Source: Photorhabdus thracensis (GTDB lineage: Bacteria > Pseudomonadota > Gammaproteobacteria > Enterobacterales > Enterobacteriaceae). From it: a DNA stretch of 64,000 nt. The first letter of the stretch is position 1. Each line of letters begins with the position of its first letter. Where the stretch lies: contig NZ_CP011104.1 of NCBI RefSeq assembly GCF_001010285.1, positions 3,534,001 to 3,598,000 on the forward strand, written 5' to 3'. The notes beneath the pieces were generated by a model. The model was not told the origin of the DNA and did no database searches. It saw only the letters and a list, made by a program, of their open reading frames with translations. The position numbers and the translations under genes are program-made. Shown one piece after another: positions 10,528-19,482 of the stretch.

Positions 10528-10857
10528 CTGGTGATTAAGAGCAACATTGTCACTGGATTTAGGTGTTCTGAGTACTTTGCGATTTAGGGTATTAAACCAA
10601 AAATCAGTGACTACTTGAACGGTTTCAGTCATAAATCCATTCCCATGCCATTGTGGATCTAGCCAGAAACCCCTATTATTATCTTCTTGATCATGTAGCG
10701 ATATCATTCCTATTATTATTGATGGAACATCCTTCTTTCTTATAGTCCAAAACCATGCATTTCCTTCTGCCATTGATGGCAGCGCGATCTGATTTATAAA
10801 TTCCGAGGCGCCATCATCTGGGTAGGGCCATGGAGTGCTTGCTGCATTATATTCGTG
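10528..10857 (-). pseudogene. GNAT acetyltransferase remnant
   Basis: The minus strand is open from 10857 and reads as the middle of a RimJ/RimL-type acetyltransferase: TPWPYPDDGASEFI, then FWTIRKK, GMISLHDQ, GFWLDPQWHGNGFMTE and RKVLRTPKSSDNVA. A TGA at 10858-10860 closes the frame upstream, so the first 30-50 residues of the family are missing. After NVA near 10540 the family pattern is lost and the frame runs antisense into the dusC end. Both ends are truncated, so the gene is very probably dead. Confidence 0.75.
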
Positions 10858-10932
10858 TCAAGAGAAAGTTTATTTAATTTAATAATAATTACTATAAATG
10901 ATTCTGGCAGAAATATATTAGCTACCAGTAAT

Positions 10933-10963
10933 AAATGGAACCTTTAATTAAGGTTCCATTTTT
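10933..10963 (-). terminator. Terminator hairpin downstream of lipase gene 1
   Basis: AAATGGAACCTT and AAGGTTCCATTT form a perfect 12-bp stem with a 5-base loop, flanked by T-rich sequence on both strands, so it may work in both directions. Closely similar hairpins lie 3' of the other two lipase genes at 12455 and 13992. Confidence 0.8.
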
Positions 10964-10995
10964 GTTAAATTAAAAAAGATTCAATGAAGAAAAGA

Positions 10996-12105
10996 TTATC
11001 TGGTATCGACTGTTCCATCTTGAATCATAGATGAGAAGAGATAATTAATGTTGCGGGCAAGGCCATCATTAATCACAACAATATCATAATTAGTCGGTGG
11101 ATTAGAGCTATCATTAACTTTAATAAAACTCATGCCATATTCTTTGGCATATGCCTCGATATGTTGAAATACGAGTTGTTCAATGAAACCTGGAGAAGGT
11201 TCTAACATAGGTGTAGTGAAAGGCAAATCTGGAAAAAGTTGGGTATAATTTTTATTCTTCACCAGTAAGAGAAAACCGCTAACGGGTAGATATAATATTG
11301 GGTAGAGAGCTTTAATTTCTTCTAATCCTTTTGTATGCCAGGCTAGGGTAACGATATCTGTACGATTATGGATCCGGAGAAATTTACTTTCATAGCTAGG
11401 TAGAGATGTTCCGTTAAAAACAGATTCGGTATAGGATGCAAAAATATCGTTACCGGCAGTTGGGGCAGCAAAGGAGCAAACGTTAATACGAATATTATTG
11501 TTTCCTCTATCAAAGTAGCGCCTCTTTAAATATACTCCAAGAGTAGAAGCCATTACACCGCCTAAACTGTGCCCTGTAAGAGTAATATTTTGTATCCCTT
11601 CTTCCAGAGCAATTTTATCAATTGCATCGATTAGTGATTCACCATAACCAGGTGTGTTATTGCTTTTTATTTGGTTGATAATATAGTCTAATGTTACGTG
11701 TATTCCCTTTGAAATTTTTGCATTTGCAGGGGCTTTTGAGTCCCAGATTGACCAGTTTTCAGTTTTACCTACATTAAAGTTTTCATCATACCAGTTGACA
11801 TCAGACCATGATCCGCGAATGACAATTCGATAGTCATTTGGGGTTTTGAGATCTTTCACCATGAATAAAACGTGATCGTCTTTCTTATCGACAACACTCG
11901 TTTTCTTATCAACACTGCCTACACGAAAAACAGCAGGTCCCCAAATGAGAGAGAATCTATCTGCTGTTGCTTTACTACTTGCTAATGATTTTTGAATATT
12001 TTCTGAAACGAGAGTGGGTTCTGGCTCGTCAGTTATTAAACTTCCTGAGCCAATAATAAAGCCTAACGCAAGATTTATTTTTTGATCTTCAAGAGAAATA
12101 GTCAT
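10996..12105 (-). CDS. Lipase class 3 family protein, copy 1
   Basis: A 369-residue alpha/beta-hydrolase of the fungal-type lipase (class 3) family. The nucleophile elbow GHSLGG has Ser180; Asp250 (HNRTDIV) and His315 (FQHIEAYA) complete a plausible triad, by alignment with copies 2 and 3. There is no signal peptide, so export, if any, would be unconventional. The ATG at 12105 is chosen over upstream codons because GGAAG precedes it and MTISLEDQKINLA aligns with the starts of the paralogues. Copies 1-3 are clearly homologous over their full length. Photorhabdus is known to carry Pdl lipases linked to Tc toxin release; kinship to these is inference. Confidence 0.85.
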   Translation of the reverse strand: MTISLEDQKINLALGFIIGSGSLITDEPEPTLVSENIQKSLASSKATADRFSLIWGPAVFRVGSVDKKTSVVDKKDDHVLFMVKDLKTPNDYRIVIRGSWSDVNWYDENFNVGKTENWSIWDSKAPANAKISKGIHVTLDYIINQIKSNNTPGYGESLIDAIDKIALEEGIQNITLTGHSLGGVMASTLGVYLKRRYFDRGNNNIRINVCSFAAPTAGNDIFASYTESVFNGTSLPSYESKFLRIHNRTDIVTLAWHTKGLEEIKALYPILYLPVSGFLLLVKNKNYTQLFPDLPFTTPMLEPSPGFIEQLVFQHIEAYAKEYGMSFIKVNDSSNPPTNYDIVVINDGLARNINYLFSSMIQDGTVDTR

Positions 12106-12454
12106 TTTTACTTCCAAATTTTTAATATGATAAATATTGATCTGATGTTTCAACTTAAACATCAATAACCAATGTTTTTGGTGTTTCATTAAAATAAAGA
12201 CAGATTTAAGATTAATAGTAATCTTTAAATCTGTTGGATGGGAGTATATAATTTTTTAATGTTATTTTATTTAACAAAATAAATTATCTATAATTAACTT
12301 TAAAGTAAGTGATAAAAAATATGCTATGATATTTGTAATATTACCTATAGGAAATAATTTATATGGATATTTAAAAAATCAAGTGATAATGGATTGACGT
12401 TATTTTTTATGATATATAGAAAAAGACGATATTCAGGAGGCGTTTATTGCAATG
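12106..12454 (-). repeat. AT-rich leader of lipase gene 1 (homologous to two others)
   Basis: No gene is visible. The sequence around 12200-12290 (for example TTTAAATCTGTTGGATG, then TTATTTTATTTAACAAAA) has recognisable counterparts at about 13745-13820 and 15285-15350 before copies 2 and 3, so the promoter region seems to have been copied with the gene. Confidence 0.5.
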
Positions 12455-12481
12455 AATGGAACCTTTAATAAAGGCTCCATT
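12455..12481 (-). terminator. Terminator hairpin downstream of lipase gene 2
   Basis: AATGGAACCTTT and AAAGGCTCCATT pair with a single mismatch and a 3-base loop, 35 bases past the stop of copy 2. It is the counterpart of the hairpin at 10933. Confidence 0.65.
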
Positions 12482-12515
12482 GGTTGATAAATCAAAATAA
12501 TAAGAGATGGCAAGG

Positions 12516-13634
12516 TTATGTAATATTGATTTTATCCTTGGTTAGAAACTTGAAGAGATCAACAATACTTTCGGATAGGCTATCATTAACCACAACAATG
12601 TCGTAATCAGTCGGTATATTTGAACTATCATCAATGGTAATGAAACTCATACCATACTCTTTGGTATAGGCATAAACATGTTGATTTCCGATATTAGTTA
12701 GTAAATTGTCAAATGACGTTATCGGTGATATTGGAATCTCTGAATGAAAAGGTAAATCTGGGAAAATTTGGGTGTATTTTTTATCGTGGACAAGAAGGAT
12801 AAGAGCATTAATTGTTCCTGTTAATATTGGATAGATAGCTTTAACTTTCTCCAACCCGCGTATGTGCCAGGCTAGGGGAACGACATCTATACAATTATGA
12901 ATCCTTAGAAAATTACTTTCATAACTGGATGATAATGTTTCATTAAAAACAGATTCCGAATAGGAGGCGAAAATATCATTACCGGCAGTTGGGCCGGCAA
13001 AGGCACAAACATTAATGCGAATATTATCGTTTCCTTCATCAAGGTACCGTCTCTTTAGATATAAACCAAGGGTAGAAGCGAGTATGCCTCCCAAACTGTG
13101 TCCTGTGATGGTAATATTTTGTATCCCTTCTTTCAGGGCAATTTTATCGATAGCATCAGTTAGCGATTCTCCATAACCCGGAGGATTGTTGCTTTTTATT
13201 TGGTTAATAATATAATCTAGTGCCGAATTTGTTCCGTAAGCAATCTTAGCATTTTCAGGCGCTTTTGGATCCCATTTTAACCAGTCTTTAGTTTTACAGA
13301 CAATCAGGTCTTCATTAATCCAGTTAATATCAGACCATGACCCACGAATAACAACGCGATAGTCATTTGGATCGTGGAGACTTTGTACAATGAATAAAAC
13401 GTGATCATCCTTTTTATCTATAACACTTTTTTCCTTATCATCACTGCCAACACGAAACACCGCAGGTCCCCAAACGATAGAAAATTTATTTGCTGTAGCT
13501 TGACTGCTCTCCAATGATTTTTGAATATTTGCTGAAACGATGCCGGGCTCTGGTTTTTGAGTTTTTATACCTCCAGAATTAATAATAAAGCTCAGTGCGA
13601 GATTTAACTTTTGATCTTCACGAGAAATAGACAT
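12516..13634 (-). CDS. Lipase class 3 family protein, copy 2
   Basis: A 372-residue paralogue of the flanking lipases. The triad is kept: Ser180 in GHSLGG, Asp250 in HNCIDVV and His319 in NQHVYAY. The middle of the protein (PGYGESLTDAIDKIAL, IRINVCAFAGPTAGND) is nearly the same as in copy 1, while the last 100 residues have diverged most. A GTG two codons upstream of the chosen ATG is possible, but GGGAG sits 5 bases before the ATG. The gene has its own leader and terminator, so each copy may be a separate transcript. Confidence 0.85.
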   Translation of the reverse strand: MSISREDQKLNLALSFIINSGGIKTQKPEPGIVSANIQKSLESSQATANKFSIVWGPAVFRVGSDDKEKSVIDKKDDHVLFIVQSLHDPNDYRVVIRGSWSDINWINEDLIVCKTKDWLKWDPKAPENAKIAYGTNSALDYIINQIKSNNPPGYGESLTDAIDKIALKEGIQNITITGHSLGGILASTLGLYLKRRYLDEGNDNIRINVCAFAGPTAGNDIFASYSESVFNETLSSSYESNFLRIHNCIDVVPLAWHIRGLEKVKAIYPILTGTINALILLVHDKKYTQIFPDLPFHSEIPISPITSFDNLLTNIGNQHVYAYTKEYGMSFITIDDSSNIPTDYDIVVVNDSLSESIVDLFKFLTKDKINIT

Positions 13635-13991
13635 TTTCACTCCCTATTTTTTCATATGATAAGTGTTAATTCGAGCTATCAGTTTAAAATTTAAGATTTA
13701 ATTTTTTTAGTCTTCCATTCAGATAAAAACAGGATTTAACTTAAAGTTAATAATAACTTTTAAATCTGTCAAATAAGCGCATAGATTTTTTTGATATTAT
13801 TTTATTTGGTAATAATGTGAATTATTTATTGTGAAATTAAAACCAGACTATAAGAGTTATATATTGACTAATTATACATAAATATTATTATGGATTATTG
13901 CAAAAATAAATGATAATGAATTAATAACGTTCTAATTATATATAAACAAAAATAATTTTATTTATATATTTCAATGATGACTATTTGAATT
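13635..13991 (-). repeat. AT-rich leader of lipase gene 2
   Basis: No gene is visible. The segment 13745-13820 (TTTTAAATCTGTCAAATAAGCGC, shortened here to its first part TTTTAAATCTGTC) resembles the leaders of copies 1 and 3. The rest is low-complexity A+T sequence. Confidence 0.45.
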
Positions 13992-14022
13992 AATGGAGCC
14001 TTTATGAAAAGCTCCATTTTTT
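13992..14022 (-). terminator. Terminator hairpin downstream of lipase gene 3
   Basis: AATGGAGC and GCTCCATT are the outer arms; TTT/AAA pairs inside. A T-run follows on the plus strand. It lies 28 bases beyond the copy 3 stop and is related to the hairpins after copies 1 and 2. Confidence 0.7.
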
Positions 14023-14049
14023 AGGTAATATATATCTAATATAACCAAA

Positions 14050-15180
14050 TTATACAATATTAGTGTTATCGTCAGGAAGCGCTATAAGCAAGAAATAGGC
14101 GACAATATCTTGAGATAAATTACTGTTAATAACGACAATATCATCAATAGGTGGTTGAGTACCGTCATTCACTTCAACTAAATTCATGTTATATTTATCT
14201 GCATATGCTTTAATATGCTGAAAAATGACTTGATTATTTAAATCTGGTGATGATGCTAAAATCGGTGCTGTAAAAGGTAAATCTGGTGTGAGTTTTGTGT
14301 AACCTTTATCTTTCACAATCAGGACAATCTTGTTAAACTTATTAATTAATTTTTCATCTATTTTAATTAATGGCTCATAGATAGTTGGGATCTTTTCTAA
14401 ACCATCCAGGTGCCAAATTAAAGAAATAATATCCTTACGGTTATAGAGCCTTAAAAAGTGACTCTTATAATTCGTTGTTGATATGCGGTTAAAAACAGAT
14501 TCAATATAAGATGCAAAAGTACCATTACTAATAATTGGGCTGGCAAAGGCACAAACATTAATACGAATATTCCTTTTTCCCTTATTAATATATAATCGTT
14601 TTAAATATACTCCAAGAGTAGAAGCCAATGCACCTCCCAAACTGTGCCCGGTGATGGTAATATTATGTATTCCTTTTTCCAGGGCAATTTTATCAATTGC
14701 ATCAATGAGTGATTCTCCATAGCCTGGCGTATTGTTACTTTTTGCTTGGTTAACAATATAATCTAATGCTAAATGTGTTCCATAAGAAATCTTAGCGTCT
14801 TTGAATTCTTCAGAGATATTAGGATCCCAGAGTGACCAATTTACCGTTTCGTGCACTGCAAAGTTTTCAACCTGCCAATTAACATCAGACCATGATCCCC
14901 GGATAACAATTCGATAGTCATATGGGAATCTGCGATTTCTCACAATAAATAAAACGTGATCATCTTTGTTATCTTTAGAGTTTTCCCCATTATTAACCCG
15001 GAAAACAGCCGGTCCCCAAATGATAGAGAATCTGTTGGCGGTAACTTTACTTTTTTCCAATGATTCTTTAATATTTTCCGCAACGATAGCCGGTTCGGAT
15101 TTTTCTGTTATTATACTGCCTGCACCACTGATAAAGCTGAGTGCGAGATTTATTTTTTGATCTCTAAGAGAAATAGTCAT
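14050..15180 (-). CDS. Lipase class 3 family protein, copy 3
   Basis: A 376-residue paralogue and the most divergent of the three. Triad residues are Ser180 (GHSLGG), Asp250 (YNRKDII) and His322 (FQHIKAY). Compared with copies 1 and 2 it has small insertions and deletions near residues 65-72, 121-130 and 270-290, and lacks the VDKK-type loop after RVGS. GGAGAG precedes the ATG by 6 bases. No signal peptide is visible. A cytosolic enzyme, an unusual export route or release by lysis are all possible. Confidence 0.84.
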   Translation of the reverse strand: MTISLRDQKINLALSFISGAGSIITEKSEPAIVAENIKESLEKSKVTANRFSIIWGPAVFRVNNGENSKDNKDDHVLFIVRNRRFPYDYRIVIRGSWSDVNWQVENFAVHETVNWSLWDPNISEEFKDAKISYGTHLALDYIVNQAKSNNTPGYGESLIDAIDKIALEKGIHNITITGHSLGGALASTLGVYLKRLYINKGKRNIRINVCAFASPIISNGTFASYIESVFNRISTTNYKSHFLRLYNRKDIISLIWHLDGLEKIPTIYEPLIKIDEKLINKFNKIVLIVKDKGYTKLTPDLPFTAPILASSPDLNNQVIFQHIKAYADKYNMNLVEVNDGTQPPIDDIVVINSNLSQDIVAYFLLIALPDDNTNIV

Positions 15181-15512
15181 TTTTACTCTCCATTTTTATT
15201 ATATAGATTCTGATATTATGCTCTGATTAAAGTATCAATACTCAACCCTTTTAATTTTCTGTTTAGATAAATTCAGAGTTGAATTTTAAATTAATAATAA
15301 TATTTAAATTTGTCAAATGTGCGCGTTGTATTATTTTATATCACTTTGTCTGATAAAAAAGAGTATTGATTAATAAGTTAAAGGTGAATTGGATAAGTGG
15401 AATTGTAAAATATAACGATATTAGAATTGTTTTTTAGATTTGTGTGATTTCCAAAAAATATATTAATTTGTTTATTAAAGGGCACAGGGTAAATATGCCC
15501 TTGGATATTTAA
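15181..15512 (-). repeat. AT-rich leader of lipase gene 3
   Basis: No gene is visible. The stretch 15285-15350 (TTTAAATTTGTCAAATGTGC) is related to the leaders of copies 1 and 2. The remaining bases up to the sseA stop are low-complexity A+T sequence. Confidence 0.45.
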
Positions 15513-16349
15513 TTATTTCTCAAGTGGCAGGGTATCATTTGCGCCCCATTCAGCCCATGAGCCATCATATAAATAAGTATCTTTCTTGCCGATGATATCT
15601 AAACCCAATACTAAAACAGCGGCTGTCATACCAGAACCACAACTGGCAATAACCGGTTTATTTAAATCAATGCCTTGTTTACGGAAAATATCTGCAATTT
15701 CAATTGCTGATTTAAAGTGACCATTCTCTATCAACATCGTCCATGGAACGTTTTTACTGCCGGGAATATGGCCCATTCTTAACCCAGGGCGTGGTTCTGG
15801 TGCTCTAGCCTGAAAGCGGTCCATTGCTCTGGCATCAACAATCTCAGTTTGTGGATCATTTAATGAATCTAGAATTTGTTGCAGTGATTTCACTTTGCCG
15901 GCATTGAAATTGGTATTAAAAACCTGAGAATGACGTTTTACTTCACCTGATTCTGTCGGAAATCCGGCCTGTTGCCAGCCTTGTAAACCGCCATCAAGAA
16001 TACGGACATTACGACTGCCGAATATCTTGAATGTCCACCATGCGCGAGGCGCGGAGAACATATTTCCCTGGTCATAAACCACGACCAAATGATTCTCGCT
16101 GATCCCCATTTCACCAACAGCCTGACTGAAAGTTTGTGGATCTGGCAGCATATGAGGTAACCCGCTTTGATGATTGGCTACTTTATCCAAATCAAAAAAT
16201 TGGGCGCTGGGAATATGTGTATCCAGCCAAAGCTGATGACAATCAATTTGCTGAGGTGGTGGCGGTGCAGTCGCATCAAGGATGACGAGGTTTTCATCAT
16301 CAAGATGATCTTTTAGCCATTGTGGACTGACAAAGTATGCATTATTCAT
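15513..16349 (-). CDS. sseA: 3-mercaptopyruvate sulfurtransferase SseA
   Basis: A 278-residue tandem rhodanese. The second domain holds the active cysteine Cys237 in CGSGMTA, the mercaptopyruvate-type loop (the usual form is CGSGVTA, so Val to Met here). FSAPRAWW and EPRPGLRMGHIPG are also typical. It moves sulfur from 3-mercaptopyruvate to thiols or cyanide. The ATG at 16349 is preferred over an in-frame GTG at 16361, because GAGGG lies between them with proper spacing. A small membrane-protein gene starts 207 bases upstream on the same strand. Confidence 0.93.
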   Translation of the reverse strand: MNNAYFVSPQWLKDHLDDENLVILDATAPPPPQQIDCHQLWLDTHIPSAQFFDLDKVANHQSGLPHMLPDPQTFSQAVGEMGISENHLVVVYDQGNMFSAPRAWWTFKIFGSRNVRILDGGLQGWQQAGFPTESGEVKRHSQVFNTNFNAGKVKSLQQILDSLNDPQTEIVDARAMDRFQARAPEPRPGLRMGHIPGSKNVPWTMLIENGHFKSAIEIADIFRKQGIDLNKPVIASCGSGMTAAVLVLGLDIIGKKDTYLYDGSWAEWGANDTLPLEK

Positions 16350-16394
16350 GGGATCCCTCACTTAATACAAAAGTATAGATAGTGTCGCGCCCTG

Positions 16395-16556
16395 TTATTG
16401 CTGCTGTATCGGCGCTATGGTTGTCTCTTGCTGTTGACTGGCTGGTGATTCTATCGGTGTGGTTGAGCGGGTATACATATTAAGACCCGCCAAGAATACG
16501 CCACCGATTGAACCGAATGCAAAGAGTGCGATGAAAGTGATAAGTAGTTTTTTCAT
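16395..16556 (-). CDS. Small single-span membrane protein
   Basis: An open frame of 53 codons on the minus strand: MKKLLITFIALFAFGSIGG followed by a short polar tail rich in Ser, Thr, Pro and Gln (ending APIQQQ). It looks like a small inner-membrane protein with one N-terminal span and a periplasmic tail; an uncleaved or cleaved signal peptide is also possible. A weak GAG lies before the ATG. It is 45 bases before sseA on the same strand. I do not recognise the family. Its protein-like hydrophobic profile and start are the only support. Confidence 0.6.
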   Translation of the reverse strand: MKKLLITFIALFAFGSIGGVFLAGLNMYTRSTTPIESPASQQQETTIAPIQQQ

Positions 16557-16844
16557 TTTTGTTCTCAACTGCCATAGAAAATAGGCAGTATATCGGGTTC
16601 TGAATAGCTGACAAGGTAATAACCAATTTACTTTACGAATAATGAATAATTCTTTGAGCTGATTAAGTAAATGAAATTAGCTTACTGTTATTACTGATAA
16701 AGTTTTTTGCTAAGTTTTTATTGGCATCATAATTTACAGAAATTGGGATTAAATTATCAATCTGGTTTTGTTTCTCAATATACAGCTGATTTCGTTCTTG
16801 CTCTGTGGGACAATAGCGCTCCGGTTTTATGGCAGCAGAGTTCA

Positions 16845-18980
16845 ATGGCACTTTCCAGTTCAATAAAAAATCAGATAAGCCAGTGGTATAAGGCATTACC
16901 TCGGCATATCAATGGTTTTATTCCCCGCACTCCACAGAGGCAGATGATTGCTGAAGTTGCAAAAACGCTTGCTGATCAGGAAGGGCGCCATTTGGTCATT
17001 GAAGCGCCGACCGGAATCGGTAAAACCCTTTCTTATCTGCTTCCTGGCATTGCGATCAGCAGGGCGGAAAGTAAGCCATTAGTTGTCAGTACCGCTAATG
17101 TCGCTTTACAGGATCAAATTTACAGTAAAGATCTTCCTCTGTTGTGCAAAATTATTCCTGATCTGAAATTTACCGGTGCTTTTGGGCGTGGTCGTTATGT
17201 TTGTCCGCGTAATCTTGAAGCCATCTGTGCAAGCGATAGTGAACAGATAGATTTAATGTTTTTGGTTGAGGACAAAACAGAACTTGCCAGTAGCGAAGAG
17301 AGGGAACTTTGTCGCCGGTTGCGCAGTGACTACACAACGTTTGCCTGGGATGGATTGCGTGATCACCATAAGTTGGCTTTGTCTGATACTTTGTGGGCGA
17401 AAGTCAGTACAGATAAGGCGAATTGCCTGGGCCGTAACTGTCAGTATTATCATCGCTGTCCGTTTTTTATTGCCCGCCGTGAGATCGAAAATGCAGATGT
17501 GGTGGTCGCTAACCATGCGTTAGTGATAGCGGCATTAGAGAGTGAATCGGTACTCCCTGATGCTAAAAATTTGTTATTGGTACTTGATGAGGGGCATCAT
17601 ATACCGGATGTCGCCAGGGATTCTCTGGAAGTTGAAGGGGAAATCACCCTGTTTCAGCTTAATGGTCAGCTAGATACTTTTATCCGTCATGTTGAACAAT
17701 ATCTGGTGCAATTTCGTCCGGCAAAGCCACCACGTCTGGCTAATGCTAGTCGTCTCAATGAACACAGTGAAAAACTACGGGAATGCTTTAAAGAGCTTGC
17801 CACTATCGCGCAGGCACTTTTACCTGAAAATAATGAAGTAGATGAATATCTGTTTGAGATGGGTAAGTTGCCGGATAACTTGCGACTTTGCTGCCAGCAA
17901 CTGTTTAAACTGACCGATGGTTTACGGGGATTAGCAGAAGCGATACTGAATGCTCTGACTGAGCAAACGGCTAAACAGGATATTGTCCGGTTGCATCGGT
18001 CTATTTTGCATACCAGCCGCACACTGGGATATTTCGAAAATATGACTAAACTGTGGCGCCTGGCGGCGCTGGGAGAGTCATCCAATGCGCCGGTATCAAA
18101 ATGGCTGAGACGCCGTTATGAAAGAAATCAGTCACACCTCTACTTCCATTGTGCAGGTATCAGAGTCAGTGAACAGCTCAATCAACTGCTTTGGCGTAAT
18201 GTTCCTCATGTGGTTGTGACATCGGCAACGCTTCGTTCCTTGAATAGTTTTTCCCGTATCCAGGAATTAACCGGGTTAACTGAAACAATGGCTGACCGTT
18301 TTGTGACGCTGTCATCACCTTTTGATCATGTAAGTCAGGGGAGATTGGTTATTCCCAAAATGTCATTGGAGCCGACACTTGATAATGAAACTGCTCATTT
18401 GGCGGAAATGGCGCGTTATTTCAGGACGCAATTGCTGAATCAGCAACATAAAGGCATGTTGATTTTGTTCAGTAGCCAAAGGGCAATGGATATTTTCCTC
18501 TCTTATGTGACGGATTTACGTCTGATGTTGCTTGTACAGGGTGATCAGCCACGTTATCGGTTAGTTGAAACACACTGTCAGCGTATCAATGAGGGGCAAT
18601 GCAGTGTATTGATTGGATTGCAATCTTTTGCTGAAGGGCTGGATTTAAAGGGGGATTACCTGTCCCAGGTTCATATTCATAAAATCTCATTCCCTCCAGT
18701 TAATAATCCGGTGATTATCACTGAAAGCGAATGGTTGAAATCAATCAAACGCTATCCTTTTGAAGTACAGAGTTTGCCAAGTGCTTCTTTCAGCCTTATT
18801 CAGCAAGTAGGAAGGCTTATCCGTAGTCATGAGTGTTATGGTGATGTGGTTATTTATGATCGGCGTTTACTGAGCAAAAGATATGGCGCGAGGTTGTTGA
18901 AGGCACTGCCGGTTTTCCCTATTGAACAGCCGGAAATTCTTTCAGAAGCGGAGATCAGACAAATGAAAAAGGATAAATAA
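16845..18980 (+). CDS. dinG: ATP-dependent DNA helicase DinG
   Basis: A 711-residue XPD-like superfamily-2 helicase (E. coli DinG 716). Walker A APTGIGKT is at 54-61, the four iron-sulfur cysteines are at 120, 194, 199 and 205 (the same numbers as in E. coli), the DEGH box is at 248-251, and QQVGRLIRS lies near the C-terminus. DinG unwinds R-loops and D-loops behind stalled forks. The frame is open for 46 codons upstream, but the ATG at 16845 matches the family start MALSSSIKNQI. E. coli dinG is LexA-controlled; I see no convincing LexA box here. Confidence 0.95.
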   Translation: MALSSSIKNQISQWYKALPRHINGFIPRTPQRQMIAEVAKTLADQEGRHLVIEAPTGIGKTLSYLLPGIAISRAESKPLVVSTANVALQDQIYSKDLPLLCKIIPDLKFTGAFGRGRYVCPRNLEAICASDSEQIDLMFLVEDKTELASSEERELCRRLRSDYTTFAWDGLRDHHKLALSDTLWAKVSTDKANCLGRNCQYYHRCPFFIARREIENADVVVANHALVIAALESESVLPDAKNLLLVLDEGHHIPDVARDSLEVEGEITLFQLNGQLDTFIRHVEQYLVQFRPAKPPRLANASRLNEHSEKLRECFKELATIAQALLPENNEVDEYLFEMGKLPDNLRLCCQQLFKLTDGLRGLAEAILNALTEQTAKQDIVRLHRSILHTSRTLGYFENMTKLWRLAALGESSNAPVSKWLRRRYERNQSHLYFHCAGIRVSEQLNQLLWRNVPHVVVTSATLRSLNSFSRIQELTGLTETMADRFVTLSSPFDHVSQGRLVIPKMSLEPTLDNETAHLAEMARYFRTQLLNQQHKGMLILFSSQRAMDIFLSYVTDLRLMLLVQGDQPRYRLVETHCQRINEGQCSVLIGLQSFAEGLDLKGDYLSQVHIHKISFPPVNNPVIITESEWLKSIKRYPFEVQSLPSASFSLIQQVGRLIRSHECYGDVVIYDRRLLSKRYGARLLKALPVFPIEQPEILSEAEIRQMKKDK

Positions 18981-19041
18981 CTTACCACTAAAAACTGTAA
19001 TTTATTTATCCTTTACAAATAAAATCGATATAAAAGGCTAT

Positions 19042-19263
19042 TTATCCTACTTTTTTCAGAAAACAGGTTTTCAATACCAAGCCTTTGAGTTTATCTGCGT
19101 TACATTCGATTTCATCTTCGCGATGGTTCAGACGAATATTTTTGATGATAGTACCGCGCTTTAACGTCGCTGATGTGCCTTTTACTTTCAGATCCTTGAT
19201 GACCTGTACAGAATCGCCATCATTGAGCACAGTACCATTGCTATCTTTTACTTCGGCATCCAT
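19042..19263 (-). CDS. Short PhnA/YjdM-family protein
   Basis: A 73-residue protein equal to the C-terminal domain of YjdM (old name PhnA): VKDSNGTVLNDGDSVQVIKD, LKVKGTS and KNIRLNH. E. coli YjdM (about 111 residues) has an N-terminal zinc ribbon of roughly 35 residues that is absent here. The ATG at 19263 follows GAGGAAATAATAAA, so the short form seems genuine rather than truncated. The family was linked by name to phosphonate use, but no such function has been shown. Confidence 0.8.
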   Translation of the reverse strand: MDAEVKDSNGTVLNDGDSVQVIKDLKVKGTSATLKRGTIIKNIRLNHREDEIECNADKLKGLVLKTCFLKKVG

Positions 19264-19413
19264 TTTATTATTTCCTCAAGTTATTTATGAAAATAAATCT
19301 GGATTATAGACAATTAATGCTGGTTTTTAAAGGATATGGTGACGTTTGTCTGTATGGAGGGTATTTTATGATATTTTTCTGTGCCGGAGTTGGGTGGTAA
19401 AGGGGAGAAAGAA

Positions 19414-19443
19414 ACAACCCCCGTTGTTGTTAACGGGGGTTGT
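19414..19443 (-). terminator. Rho-independent terminator of dps
   Basis: ACAACCCCCGTT and AACGGGGGTTGT form a perfect 12-bp GC-rich stem with a 6-base loop. On the minus strand it is followed by TTCTTTCTC. It lies 40 bases after the dps stop. Confidence 0.9.
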
Positions 19444-19482
19444 GAGTAATGCAGAGCTCTTAATGTAACGGCTCTTTATATT

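Noticed and set aside
10933-14022. Three similar hairpins read as a CRISPR-like or dispersed repeat array
   Set aside because: They are more than 1.5 kb apart, differ in sequence and each sits just past a lipase stop, so terminators explain them.
11650-15180. Lipase genes read as parts of a Tc toxin or type VI secretion locus
   Set aside because: No Tc, VgrG, Hcp or PAAR gene is in the neighbourhood, so such a link cannot be supported from this window.
16772-16790. Possible LexA box before dinG (ending ATATACAG)
   Set aside because: The right half fits, but 10 bases upstream there is GTT in place of CTG, so the CTG-N10-CAG rule fails.
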